This document shows positions 1 through 5,093 of a DNA stretch of 5,093 bases, in pieces; positions within the stretch are counted from its first letter, which is position 1, and each line of letters begins with the position of its first letter. Source of the stretch: Methanobacteriota archaeon. GTDB lineage: Archaea; Thermoplasmatota; Poseidoniia; Poseidoniales; Thalassarchaeaceae. Location: positions 1-5,093 of the forward strand of contig PBPH01000108.1 of the NCBI GenBank assembly GCA_002725475.1, written 5' to 3'. The position numbers were made by a program, and so were the translations under genes. Under the pieces are notes generated by a model that searched no databases, was not told the origin of the DNA, and worked only from the letters and a program-made list of their open reading frames with translations.

Positions 1-36
1 CTTAGAGTCACGTCGACGACGTGTTTGTCTTGCCAT
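1..36 (-). CDS. N-terminal fragment of an unidentified Arg-rich protein (cut by window edge)
   Basis: An ATG at 36-34 opens a minus-strand frame that stays open to the window edge and gives MARQTRRRRDSK, 12 codons only. A good Shine-Dalgarno-like GAAAGGA sits 10 bases upstream (47-53), and a TATA-like box lies about 65 bases upstream (98-105), which is why I call a real start in so short a stretch. The peptide has five Arg and one Lys in 12 residues. That would suit a nucleic-acid-binding protein, a ribosomal protein, or the cytoplasmic tail before a membrane segment, but nothing here decides between them. It is the next gene after fahA in the same direction, 89 bases away, probably with its own promoter, so it need not belong to the tyrosine pathway. 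Product not recognised. Confidence 0.55.
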   Translation of the reverse strand, partial: MARQTRRRRDSK

Positions 37-46
37 TGATGTTGTG

Positions 47-53
47 TCCTTTC
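47..53 (-). promoter_or_regulatory. Shine-Dalgarno-like site for the 1-36 gene
   Basis: On the minus strand this reads GAAAGGA, ten bases before the ATG at 36-34. The spacing is slightly long but workable, and it supports that ATG as a true start. Confidence 0.5.
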
Positions 54-66
54 TGTCTCACAAGAT

Positions 67-93
67 TCCGAGACGGGTTGGGCGCCACTCGGA
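67..93. repeat. Inverted repeat in the fahA downstream spacer
   Basis: TCCGAG (67-72) and CTCGGA (88-93) are perfect six-base inverted arms around a 15-base GC-rich loop that contains the palindrome GGCGCC (81-86). It lies between the TATA-like box at 98-105 and the ATG at 36-34. It could be a hairpin at the start of the next gene's leader, an operator, or part of the fahA transcription end. No T-run follows it directly on the minus strand, so it is not a textbook intrinsic terminator. A match this short could be chance. Confidence 0.3.
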
Positions 94-97
94 TGGT

Positions 98-105
98 TAT
101 ATAAG
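98..105 (-). promoter_or_regulatory. TATA-like promoter element for the 1-36 gene
   Basis: The minus strand reads CCTTATATAACC, with the palindromic core TTATATAA. As an archaeal TATA box it would place the transcription start near position 75 and leave a leader of about 40 bases carrying the Shine-Dalgarno site at 47-53. Read as bacterial, the same stretch offers TATAAC as a -10 hexamer, but I see no well-spaced -35. It is the only strong AT-rich element in the 89-base gap after fahA. A T5 run (115-119 on this strand) just upstream, after the fahA stop, is at best a weak termination signal. Confidence 0.45.
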
Positions 106-125
106 GTCTACTCTAAAAATCGTGC

Positions 126-1406
126 TCAATTTGAAGGCAGAAGCTTACCGATGCAGTCACCAAAACCTATCCTATAATTTTCACTTTGACACCATCCTTT
201 CAGCATTACACTGTCACCATCTTCCAAAGCTAGTCTCTCATCACCATTCGAAAGTTTGATAGGTTCACTCCAACCCCATGTGAGTTCTAGCATAGATCCT
301 CGATTTTCCTTTTCTGGGCCAGATATCGTACCACTTGCCAATAAATCCCCCGTTCGGAGATTACATCCAGTTATAGTATGATGAGCTAGTTGTTGGCACA
401 TATCCCAGTACAGATAGCTATAGTTGCTTGTAGATATGCAGTCATACGAATCCATCCTTCCAGTTTTCAGATAGATTCCCAGATTTATATCGAACGTGCT
501 ATCATTGTTGTTTCTCAAATATTCAAGTGGTTTTGGATCTTGTTTAGGTCCACTACATCGGAAGGGCTCTAGTGCCTCTAAAGTTATTATCCATGGAGAA
601 ACGGTAGTTGCAAAATTCTTAGCTAAAAATGGACCAAGAGGTTGGTATTCCCAAGCTTGAATATCTCTAGCAGACCAATCATTTACAAGTGCTAAACCGA
701 ATATGTGCTCTTCAGCATCATCTACAGATACATTCTCGCCCAGATTGGTTCCATTTCCTATGAAGACTCCCATTTCAAGTTCAAAATCCATTCTCTTACT
801 GCCGCCGAAGGAAGGTACATCCATGTTTGGAGCTTTTGACTGACCTTTTGGTCGTGAAATATCTGTTCCATTGACAACAATAGAGGATGCTCGACCGTGA
901 TATCCTACAGGTAAATGTAACCAGTTTGGCATCAATGCATTCTCAGGACCTCTGAATATCGTGCCGACGTTTGAAGCATGTTCCCGTGAAGAATAGAAAT
1001 CAGTGTAATCTCCGACATCAATGGGGAGCTGCATTTCTACTTCATTCATAGAAATCAAAACTTCATTCTTCAAATCATCATTGTCTCTGAGAGCTCCATT
1101 TTCTTCACTCAACAATCTACTTATGACTAATCTGGTATCTTTCCATGCTTTTCTGCCCAACGACATGAAAGCATTTAGTGTAGGTTCATGAAACACTTCA
1201 GTTCCTTCTACCTCCGTCCCTTTGAATAATCCAGCGTCATCAAGTAGCGCTAGGTCCAGTACATAATCTCCTACTGCAGTCGCGACATGCAAATCTCCTC
1301 CACTCTTCGGGCAAAAAACGCCAAATGGAATATTCTGTATGGGGAAATCCGACTCCCTGTCTACATCAACCCATGATTTAAGCTTCGGATTATGTGTTTC
1401 GTTCAA
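126..1406 (-). CDS. fahA: Fumarylacetoacetase (fumarylacetoacetate hydrolase)
   Basis: Last enzyme of tyrosine breakdown: it hydrolyses 4-fumarylacetoacetate to fumarate and acetoacetate in the cytosol, using a divalent metal. The 426 residues match the full-length family (about 420). An SH3-like N-terminal domain opens with SWVDV and FPIQNIPFGVF (residues 11-31) and is followed by the FAH fold. From memory of the mammalian enzyme, the active-site residues all appear at a constant offset of +10: metal ligands D136, E209, E211 and D243; catalytic H143 in YSSREHA; R152, Y169, Q250, Y254, K263; T360 in ASGTISGPE; and E374. The protein ends in the family's YRIGFGDCIGKLLP. The start is TTG at 1406-1404, directly after the TAA of protein X in the same frame. 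No ATG lies before residue 80, and AGGGTGG six bases upstream supports the TTG. Its base composition is richer in GC than that of protein X. Confidence 0.97.
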   Translation of the reverse strand: MNETHNPKLKSWVDVDRESDFPIQNIPFGVFCPKSGGDLHVATAVGDYVLDLALLDDAGLFKGTEVEGTEVFHEPTLNAFMSLGRKAWKDTRLVISRLLSEENGALRDNDDLKNEVLISMNEVEMQLPIDVGDYTDFYSSREHASNVGTIFRGPENALMPNWLHLPVGYHGRASSIVVNGTDISRPKGQSKAPNMDVPSFGGSKRMDFELEMGVFIGNGTNLGENVSVDDAEEHIFGLALVNDWSARDIQAWEYQPLGPFLAKNFATTVSPWIITLEALEPFRCSGPKQDPKPLEYLRNNNDSTFDINLGIYLKTGRMDSYDCISTSNYSYLYWDMCQQLAHHTITGCNLRTGDLLASGTISGPEKENRGSMLELTWGWSEPIKLSNGDERLALEDGDSVMLKGWCQSENYRIGFGDCIGKLLPSN

Positions 1407-2414
1407 TTACATCCACCCTAGTTGTTTCAAGTCATCTATAGGCTCTTGAAAAGAGCAACTGCCGTATGAGATTATACCATTTCTACGAGCATTTTCAATC
1501 TTTTCAGCATCAATTTCAAACTGTGTATCTCGATCATCCCCTACTTTCCAGGTCATAGAATTGTTTATAAAACTAAAATTCTCTACATTTTGGTCATCGA
1601 TTATATGGGATAAAAAAATGAACATTCTATATTTTTCCTGAGAGTTCTTTGGTTTTGGAAAAGTAGTTGCAAGGATTCCGGCCCCAAAAGTATTGACGAA
1701 TCCGTGCATAAATTCATCATATTCCTCTGCAAAATGGCGAATTGGATGATGTAAACCGGCAGTAAATTTCATTGGAATGCCGATGATAACACAAGTTTGT
1801 ATCATAGCAGCTACTTGTTCTACCCTTGGAAATGCTTCTTTGACTATTCCACCGCATCTTAGTTTTATTCCTGCATTATCGAGATTAGACAGCAATTTTA
1901 CAGTTGGTAAAATTTCTTTATCCCAAGAACTATCATCTATTTCGGTTGAATAATTCATTCCAACAGGCGGTAATTCAGCAAATTCATGATAATGTGTCAA
2001 TCCATTTTTGTTAAGTGAAGTTGTAACTATCTCCATCGTGCTTTTGGAGGGTGAATTTGAGGGCAATTTGCATTCATAAACATCAATCTCTACTTTTCCC
2101 TTATGTTTTTTCCTATAATAATTTATTTTTACAATATCTTTGCGAATATTATTTACGTAATCCTCGTCAGTATCCCCACCACTTCCTAAAACAGCTAGTT
2201 TCAGTCCACCAACATCACTAAAAAGATCTACAAAATCATCTAATTCATCCAATTTAGCAAGCGGTATTATGAATCTCCCGAGCATCCAAGAATATTTTCC
2301 GTTAAGGTGGTTTCTGTAATCATCAATTGCTTCATTAAGTGGTAAATTTGCAGGAGGAAAAAGGCCCGCATAATCTATTAGGCCATTCATGAAAGCTCTA
2401 ATACTTTCTTTCAT
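1407..2414 (-). CDS. Conserved uncharacterised protein X in the maleylacetoacetate isomerase slot
   Basis: A soluble protein of 335 residues with no signal peptide or membrane segment. I do not know a proven function. It resembles a family of uncharacterised bacterial proteins that I remember only by motifs: DYAGLFPPA near the N-terminus (residues 14-22), WMLGRF (43-48), GIKLRCGG (182-189), KFTAGLHHPIRH (216-227), MHGF (236-239) and a C-terminal YGSCSFQEP (317-325). Alternating strand/helix character and the Lys/Cys/His motifs suggest an alpha/beta barrel; this is inference. I start at ATG 2414-2412, five bases after the hmgA stop. An ATG 48 bases upstream would overlap hmgA by 43 bases and add a basic stretch that does not look like the family. 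The gene lies between hmgA and fahA, where a maleylacetoacetate isomerase is expected, and no GST-type isomerase is present. Cys187 and Cys320 are candidate catalytic thiols. A regulatory or repair role cannot be excluded. Confidence 0.85.
   Translation of the reverse strand: MKESIRAFMNGLIDYAGLFPPANLPLNEAIDDYRNHLNGKYSWMLGRFIIPLAKLDELDDFVDLFSDVGGLKLAVLGSGGDTDEDYVNNIRKDIVKINYYRKKHKGKVEIDVYECKLPSNSPSKSTMEIVTTSLNKNGLTHYHEFAELPPVGMNYSTEIDDSSWDKEILPTVKLLSNLDNAGIKLRCGGIVKEAFPRVEQVAAMIQTCVIIGIPMKFTAGLHHPIRHFAEEYDEFMHGFVNTFGAGILATTFPKPKNSQEKYRMFIFLSHIIDDQNVENFSFINNSMTWKVGDDRDTQFEIDAEKIENARRNGIISYGSCSFQEPIDDLKQLGWM
1413..1419 (-). promoter_or_regulatory. Ribosome binding site deciding the fahA TTG start
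   Basis: The minus strand reads AGGGTGG, then ATGTAA (last Met and stop of protein X), then TTG. The six-base spacing is suitable for initiation at the TTG of fahA. The site lies inside the last codons of X (Leu-Gly-Trp), so ribosomes finishing X would arrive on it, which points to coupled translation. Confidence 0.55.
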
Positions 2415-2419
2415 CAACT

Positions 2420-3604
2420 TTATTCGCCTAGAGCTTCCTGATATCCCACGCCATCTAACCAAGATTTCGCATAATCTGGGTCTTCAACATTTAGTGCGGG
2501 TTTAGCAACTTTAAGCGGGTAATGTGTATCCACCATAACTGCCAATTCATCCGTTCGTTCAGCCCCTATAGATGCTTCATACTTTCCGGGATGGGGGCCG
2601 TGCGTAAGTCCGTCAGGATGTAGAGTTAGGGAACCAAATTCAACACCTTTACGGGACATAAATTCTTTTGAATCATAGTAAATCACTTCGTCAGACATAA
2701 CATTAGAATGATTGTATGGTGCAGGTATTGCGTTTTCATCGAAATCGAATGGACGTGGACAAAATGAACAAAGTACAAATCGATCACCTGCAAATGTTTG
2801 ATGTACGGGTGGAGGTTCATGTATTCTACCAACAATTGGTTCAAAATCATGAATACTGAATGAATATGGATAGTAGAATCCATCCCACCCAACAACATCA
2901 CAAGGATGGTGGCCTAATGTTACTTCAGTAAATCTATTCCTTTGTTTAACAATGATTTTGAATTTACCTTTTTTGTCATGCGTTATCAGTTCATCTGGCC
3001 CCCTGAAATCTCTTTCTGAATATGGGCTTCTTTCAATGATTTGTCCATATTCGTTTCTATATCTCTTAGGTGTTCTTACTTCACTTGGCGATTCAACGAT
3101 TAGAAAAGTATGTTCTTCATCATTCATAACATACTTGTGCAATATCCCTCTTGGAATTACTAGATAGTCACCTTGAGAATATTTTAAATTTCCAAAAGCA
3201 CTTTCTAACGTTCCACTTCCTTGACTAACGTAGATGATTTCATCACCCTGAGCATTTCTATAGTAATAATCATCATTTTTATCAGGATAAGCCATCATCA
3301 TGACAACATCGTCATTGAATAGGAAAGGAGTACGATCCATAATTACACTTCCACCTTTTTTAGCTCTGTTAGAATAGAAATGCCTCATACGTAGAGATTT
3401 ATCATCGTCTTCTTCTATCTCAAAAGTTCCTATTTCTTTTGTTGATACAACTTCAGTTGGAGGATAAATATGATAGAGGAGTGAAGATGGCCCCACAAAT
3501 CCCTTATTACCTTTCAATTCTTCATGATAAATATTACCATTATCATCTCTGAATACCGTATGTCTTTTCTTAGCTAATTTTCCTAGTTTGTGATATCTGT
3601 GCAT
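2420..3604 (-). CDS. hmgA: Homogentisate 1,2-dioxygenase, short divergent form
   Basis: Fe(II) ring-cleaving dioxygenase converting homogentisate and O2 to 4-maleylacetoacetate in the cytosol. At 394 residues it is shorter than the mammalian-type enzyme (about 445) and resembles the short form I associate with Bacteroidetes-like lineages. The N-terminal cupin half holds GDEIIYVSQGSG (residues 120-131) and YLVIPRGILH (147-156). The C-terminal half holds VVGWDGFYYPYSFSIHDFEP (237-256), then H262, which lines up with the catalytic His of the human enzyme. Putative iron ligands are H299 in YNHSNVMSDE and H335 in LTHGPHPG, with D305 or E306 as the acidic ligand. H329, six residues before H335, matches a conserved family His. 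The ATG overlaps the hpd stop by one base (TAATG), and GAGAGGA lies about nine bases upstream. Identity is secured by neighbours on both sides in the same pathway. Confidence 0.93.
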   Translation of the reverse strand: MHRYHKLGKLAKKRHTVFRDDNGNIYHEELKGNKGFVGPSSLLYHIYPPTEVVSTKEIGTFEIEEDDDKSLRMRHFYSNRAKKGGSVIMDRTPFLFNDDVVMMMAYPDKNDDYYYRNAQGDEIIYVSQGSGTLESAFGNLKYSQGDYLVIPRGILHKYVMNDEEHTFLIVESPSEVRTPKRYRNEYGQIIERSPYSERDFRGPDELITHDKKGKFKIIVKQRNRFTEVTLGHHPCDVVGWDGFYYPYSFSIHDFEPIVGRIHEPPPVHQTFAGDRFVLCSFCPRPFDFDENAIPAPYNHSNVMSDEVIYYDSKEFMSRKGVEFGSLTLHPDGLTHGPHPGKYEASIGAERTDELAVMVDTHYPLKVAKPALNVEDPDYAKSWLDGVGYQEALGE

Positions 3605-4692
3605 TACAAATTTCCTCTCTCGGCTTGGTGCCTTTCAATCGCTTGAAACAAAGCTTTGAAATTTCCAACACCAAACCCCCTTGAACCCTTTCTTTGAATA
3701 ACTTCATAAAACAAAGTTGGTCTGTCTTCTACTGGTTTCGTGAATAATTGTAGTAAATATCCTTCATCATCACGGTCAACAAGTATTTTCAATTTCTTAA
3801 GAACTTCCATGTCTTCATCAATAACACCAACTCTTTGCGCTAAATCTTCATAATAAGTATCTGGTACTTCTAAGAATTCAACTCCATTTTCCTTTAATTT
3901 TGTAATAGCTTTGATAATATCATCCGTTAGCAAAGCAATGTGTTGAACACCAGGGCCATCATAGAAATCTAAATATTCATCAATTTGGGACTTTCTTTTC
4001 CCTTCAGCAGGTTCATTTATTGGAAATTTTATTCTTCCATTGTCACTTTCCATAACTTTGGACATTAGCGCCGAATATTCAGTTGAAATCTCATCGTCAC
4101 TAAAATGCTGAAGTTGAGTAAAACCCATTATATCTGCATAAAAATCCACCCATCTTTCCATTTTACCAAGTTCAACATTCCCGACAATATGATCAACGAA
4201 TCTTAAACCAACATTACTTCCTTTAATGTTACTTTCTACAAATCCTGGAAGAAATATACCCTCATAGTCATTATGAGAAATAAATGAATGTATAGTATCA
4301 CCGTAAGTACAGATAGCAGCCTGAGTCACGCTTCCATTTTCATCACTAATATCATTTGGTTCTGAAGCACTTTGTGCTCCTCTTTCAATACAAGCCTTGT
4401 AGCATGCTTTTGCATCATCAACATGGAATGCAATATCCTTGACACCATCACCATGCTTTTTGATGTGTGAAGAGATACCATTGTTTCCGTTAAGGGGAGT
4501 TGAAAAAATTAACCTAATTCTTCCCTGTTCTAATACATAGCTAGCCTTGTCACGATTACCAGTTTCTAATCCTGAATATGCAATTTGATTAAATCCAAAA
4601 GCGGTTCTGTAGAAATAAGCGGCCTGTTTTGCATTACCCACCCAGAATTCTATGTGGTGTACGGCTTTCAGTGGAACTGGGTCTTTACTCAT
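3604..4692 (-). CDS. hpd: 4-hydroxyphenylpyruvate dioxygenase
   Basis: Converts 4-hydroxyphenylpyruvate and O2 to homogentisate and CO2 using Fe(II); this is the committed step of tyrosine breakdown. The 362 residues are the usual length. Two vicinal-oxygen-chelate domains are visible. The N-terminal one begins VHHIEFWVGNAKQAAYFY (residues 11-28) and the C-terminal one begins VDHIVGNVELGKMERW (166-181). The iron triad is H168, H251 (in GVQHIAL) and E330 (in LFYEVIQRKG). The substrate-side motif PINEP (224-228) and SQIDEYLDFY (235-244) are typical, as is the C-terminal gating region GFGVGNFKALF (339-349) ending in ERGNL. The related hydroxymandelate synthase is unlikely given the hmgA and fahA neighbours. 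The ATG at 4692-4690 begins a typical short N-terminus. It is the first gene of the operon, after a 75-base promoter-sized gap, and its stop overlaps the hmgA start. No aminotransferase gene is present in the window. Confidence 0.97.
   Translation of the reverse strand: MSKDPVPLKAVHHIEFWVGNAKQAAYFYRTAFGFNQIAYSGLETGNRDKASYVLEQGRIRLIFSTPLNGNNGISSHIKKHGDGVKDIAFHVDDAKACYKACIERGAQSASEPNDISDENGSVTQAAICTYGDTIHSFISHNDYEGIFLPGFVESNIKGSNVGLRFVDHIVGNVELGKMERWVDFYADIMGFTQLQHFSDDEISTEYSALMSKVMESDNGRIKFPINEPAEGKRKSQIDEYLDFYDGPGVQHIALLTDDIIKAITKLKENGVEFLEVPDTYYEDLAQRVGVIDEDMEVLKKLKILVDRDDEGYLLQLFTKPVEDRPTLFYEVIQRKGSRGFGVGNFKALFQAIERHQAERGNL
3613..3620 (-). promoter_or_regulatory. Ribosome binding site of hmgA within the end of hpd
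   Basis: The minus strand reads AGAGAGGA, ending about eight to nine bases before the hmgA ATG (3604-3602). It is formed by the Glu-Arg-Gly codons near the end of hpd. Together with the TAATG overlap it indicates that the two dioxygenases are translated in a coupled way. Confidence 0.55.
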
Positions 4693-4705
4693 TGAGATTC
4701 TCGTT

Positions 4706-4725
4706 ATAGGGCTTACATAACCTAT
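4706..4725. repeat. Inverted repeat in the hpd promoter region, possible operator
   Basis: ATAGG (4706-4710) and CCTAT (4721-4725) are perfect five-base inverted arms around a ten-base AT-rich centre that reads TTATGTAA on the minus strand (4713-4720). The repeat sits 14 to 33 bases before the hpd ATG. A regulator binding here would block initiation under either promoter reading. A second tiny palindrome, GAGAATCTC (4694-4702), touches the start codon. Both are short enough to be chance. Confidence 0.3.
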
Positions 4726-4742
4726 GTTTTCATGCGGGTAAA

Positions 4743-4771
4743 ATACTATGCATTATTAAAGACTCGTTCAA
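4743..4771 (-). promoter_or_regulatory. Candidate promoter of the tyrosine-degradation operon
   Basis: Read as bacterial, the minus strand has TTGAAC (4771-4766), a 17-base spacer, and TAGTAT (4748-4743); each hexamer matches the sigma70 consensus at four of six bases. The TTGA of the -35 overlaps the TGA stop of the upstream gene. Within the same stretch TTTAATAAT (4760-4752) would serve as an archaeal TATA box, giving a leader of about 35-40 bases. TATAAC at 4708-4703, ten bases before the ATG, is a further -10-like hexamer and would give an almost leaderless mRNA. No strong Shine-Dalgarno precedes the hpd ATG, only GAGA, which fits a leaderless or weakly led first gene. Confidence 0.35.
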
Positions 4772-5093
4772 GAACTAGCCTGATAATAGTTGTACCATTC
4801 GTAAGCATAAGTAAAATCAGAAGCAGCATCATTAGATTCTAGAAGTATTTCCCATCCCCCTACTATTTCTACTTCACTTGTAGTGAAGTTGAGGGATTGT
4901 GTTTCTCCCTTGTCTATGCTATCAGACCATTTAAATAAATCTTGATTGTTTACTCGGATAGTAACTGTAACATCAGATGAGTATCCGGTATTGCCAAAAG
5001 CTGCAGCACTATCACCAGTTACATTGATGTAAATGCTTACGGTTTCAACATATGGATTTACAGTAGCAGACACCGTACCACTTGAACTACCAC
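4768..5093 (-). CDS. C-terminal part of a probable surface or secreted beta-rich protein (cut by window edge)
   Basis: The frame ends at TGA 4770-4768 and is open to the window edge. A GTG at 5073-5071 could be read as a start, but six more in-frame codons upstream (GSSSGT) have no stop, so this is most likely the tail of a longer protein. About 108 residues are visible. The Gly/Ser/Thr-rich stretch looks like a linker leading into a beta-sandwich-like region with alternating hydrophobic residues (VSIYINV, VTVTIRV, WEILLES) and an aromatic end (YAYEWYNYYQASS). It has no Cys and few basic residues. Two sequons, NVT and NFT, occur, and the composition suits an extracellular or cell-surface protein. 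I do not recognise the family. The hpd promoter region follows its stop, so it is probably a separate unit unrelated to tyrosine breakdown. Confidence 0.7.
   Translation of the reverse strand, partial: GSSSGTVSATVNPYVETVSIYINVTGDSAAAFGNTGYSSDVTVTIRVNNQDLFKWSDSIDKGETQSLNFTTSEVEIVGGWEILLESNDAASDFTYAYEWYNYYQASS

Noticed and set aside
9..23. Perfect inverted repeat CACGTCG-A-CGACGTG with a GTCGAC core
   Set aside because: It falls in the run of Arg codons (CGT CGT CGA CGT) of the 1-36 gene and has only a one-base centre, so it is explained by coding sequence and is too tight for a hairpin.
44..259. Plus-strand open frame of 71 codons
   Set aside because: It mostly lies antisense to the end of fahA and has no recognisable family features; the fahA C-terminus on the other strand is clearly real.
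390..572. Plus-strand open frame of 60 codons
   Set aside because: It is fully antisense to the conserved FAH domain and is a by-product of the AT-rich coding frame.
2100..2160. Very AT-rich patch resembling a promoter or origin
   Set aside because: It lies inside protein X and encodes Asn/Ile/Lys/Tyr-rich residues in frame (around residues 86-105); no separate signal is needed.
2683..2901. Minus-strand open frame of 72 codons inside hmgA
   Set aside because: It is out of frame with the well-supported hmgA, and its His/Met/Leu-rich translation looks like a frame shadow.
2952..3167. Plus-strand open frame of 71 codons with a hydrophobic, signal-like translation
   Set aside because: It is antisense to conserved hmgA codons; the apparent hydrophobic stretch comes from complementing charged codons.
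1..5093. CRISPR array, insertion sequence, tRNA or rRNA
   Set aside because: I saw no regularly spaced repeats, transposase frame, terminal repeats or cloverleaf-like sequence; nearly all of the window is explained by pathway genes.

Overview
The window carries a compact tyrosine (homogentisate-pathway) degradation operon, transcribed entirely on the minus strand from about 4.7 kb down to 0.13 kb. In transcription order the genes are 4-hydroxyphenylpyruvate dioxygenase (hpd), homogentisate 1,2-dioxygenase (hmgA, short form), an uncharacterised 335-residue protein (called X here), and fumarylacetoacetase (fahA). A cut-off gene lies at each end, also on the minus strand: the C-terminal part of a probable surface or secreted beta-rich protein (4768-5093) and the first 12 codons of an Arg-rich protein (1-36).

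The organism is a prokaryote with AT-rich coding DNA. Genes abut or overlap by one base, Shine-Dalgarno-like sequences lie before hmgA, fahA and the 1-36 gene, and fahA starts with TTG. The AT-rich, acidic proteins, a TATA-like box (98-105) and the sequon-bearing beta-rich neighbour would fit a planktonic marine archaeon of the Thermoplasmata type. A marine bacterium of the Bacteroidetes or Marinimicrobia kind fits about as well, since the promoter region can also be read as a sigma70 type. I cannot settle this from the window.

How the genes work together: Hpd turns 4-hydroxyphenylpyruvate into homogentisate. HmgA opens the ring to 4-maleylacetoacetate, which must be isomerised to 4-fumarylacetoacetate. 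FahA then splits that into fumarate and acetoacetate. The usual glutathione-dependent maleylacetoacetate isomerase (a zeta-class GST, MaiA) is absent. Protein X occupies exactly that slot, in a gene order that follows the reaction order. X is therefore a candidate glutathione-independent maleylacetoacetate isomerase or another accessory factor of the pathway. This is an inference from context, not a demonstrated function.

Two further points stand out. X and fahA lie in the same reading frame, separated by a single TAA (ATG-TAA-TTG), so start choice, reinitiation and readthrough are all worth testing. FahA looks strongly like the eukaryotic/proteobacterial family and is less AT-rich than X, whereas HmgA is of the divergent short form, which hints at a mosaic origin. 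The only non-coding stretches are 37-125 and 4693-4767; both are short and hold promoter-like sequences.
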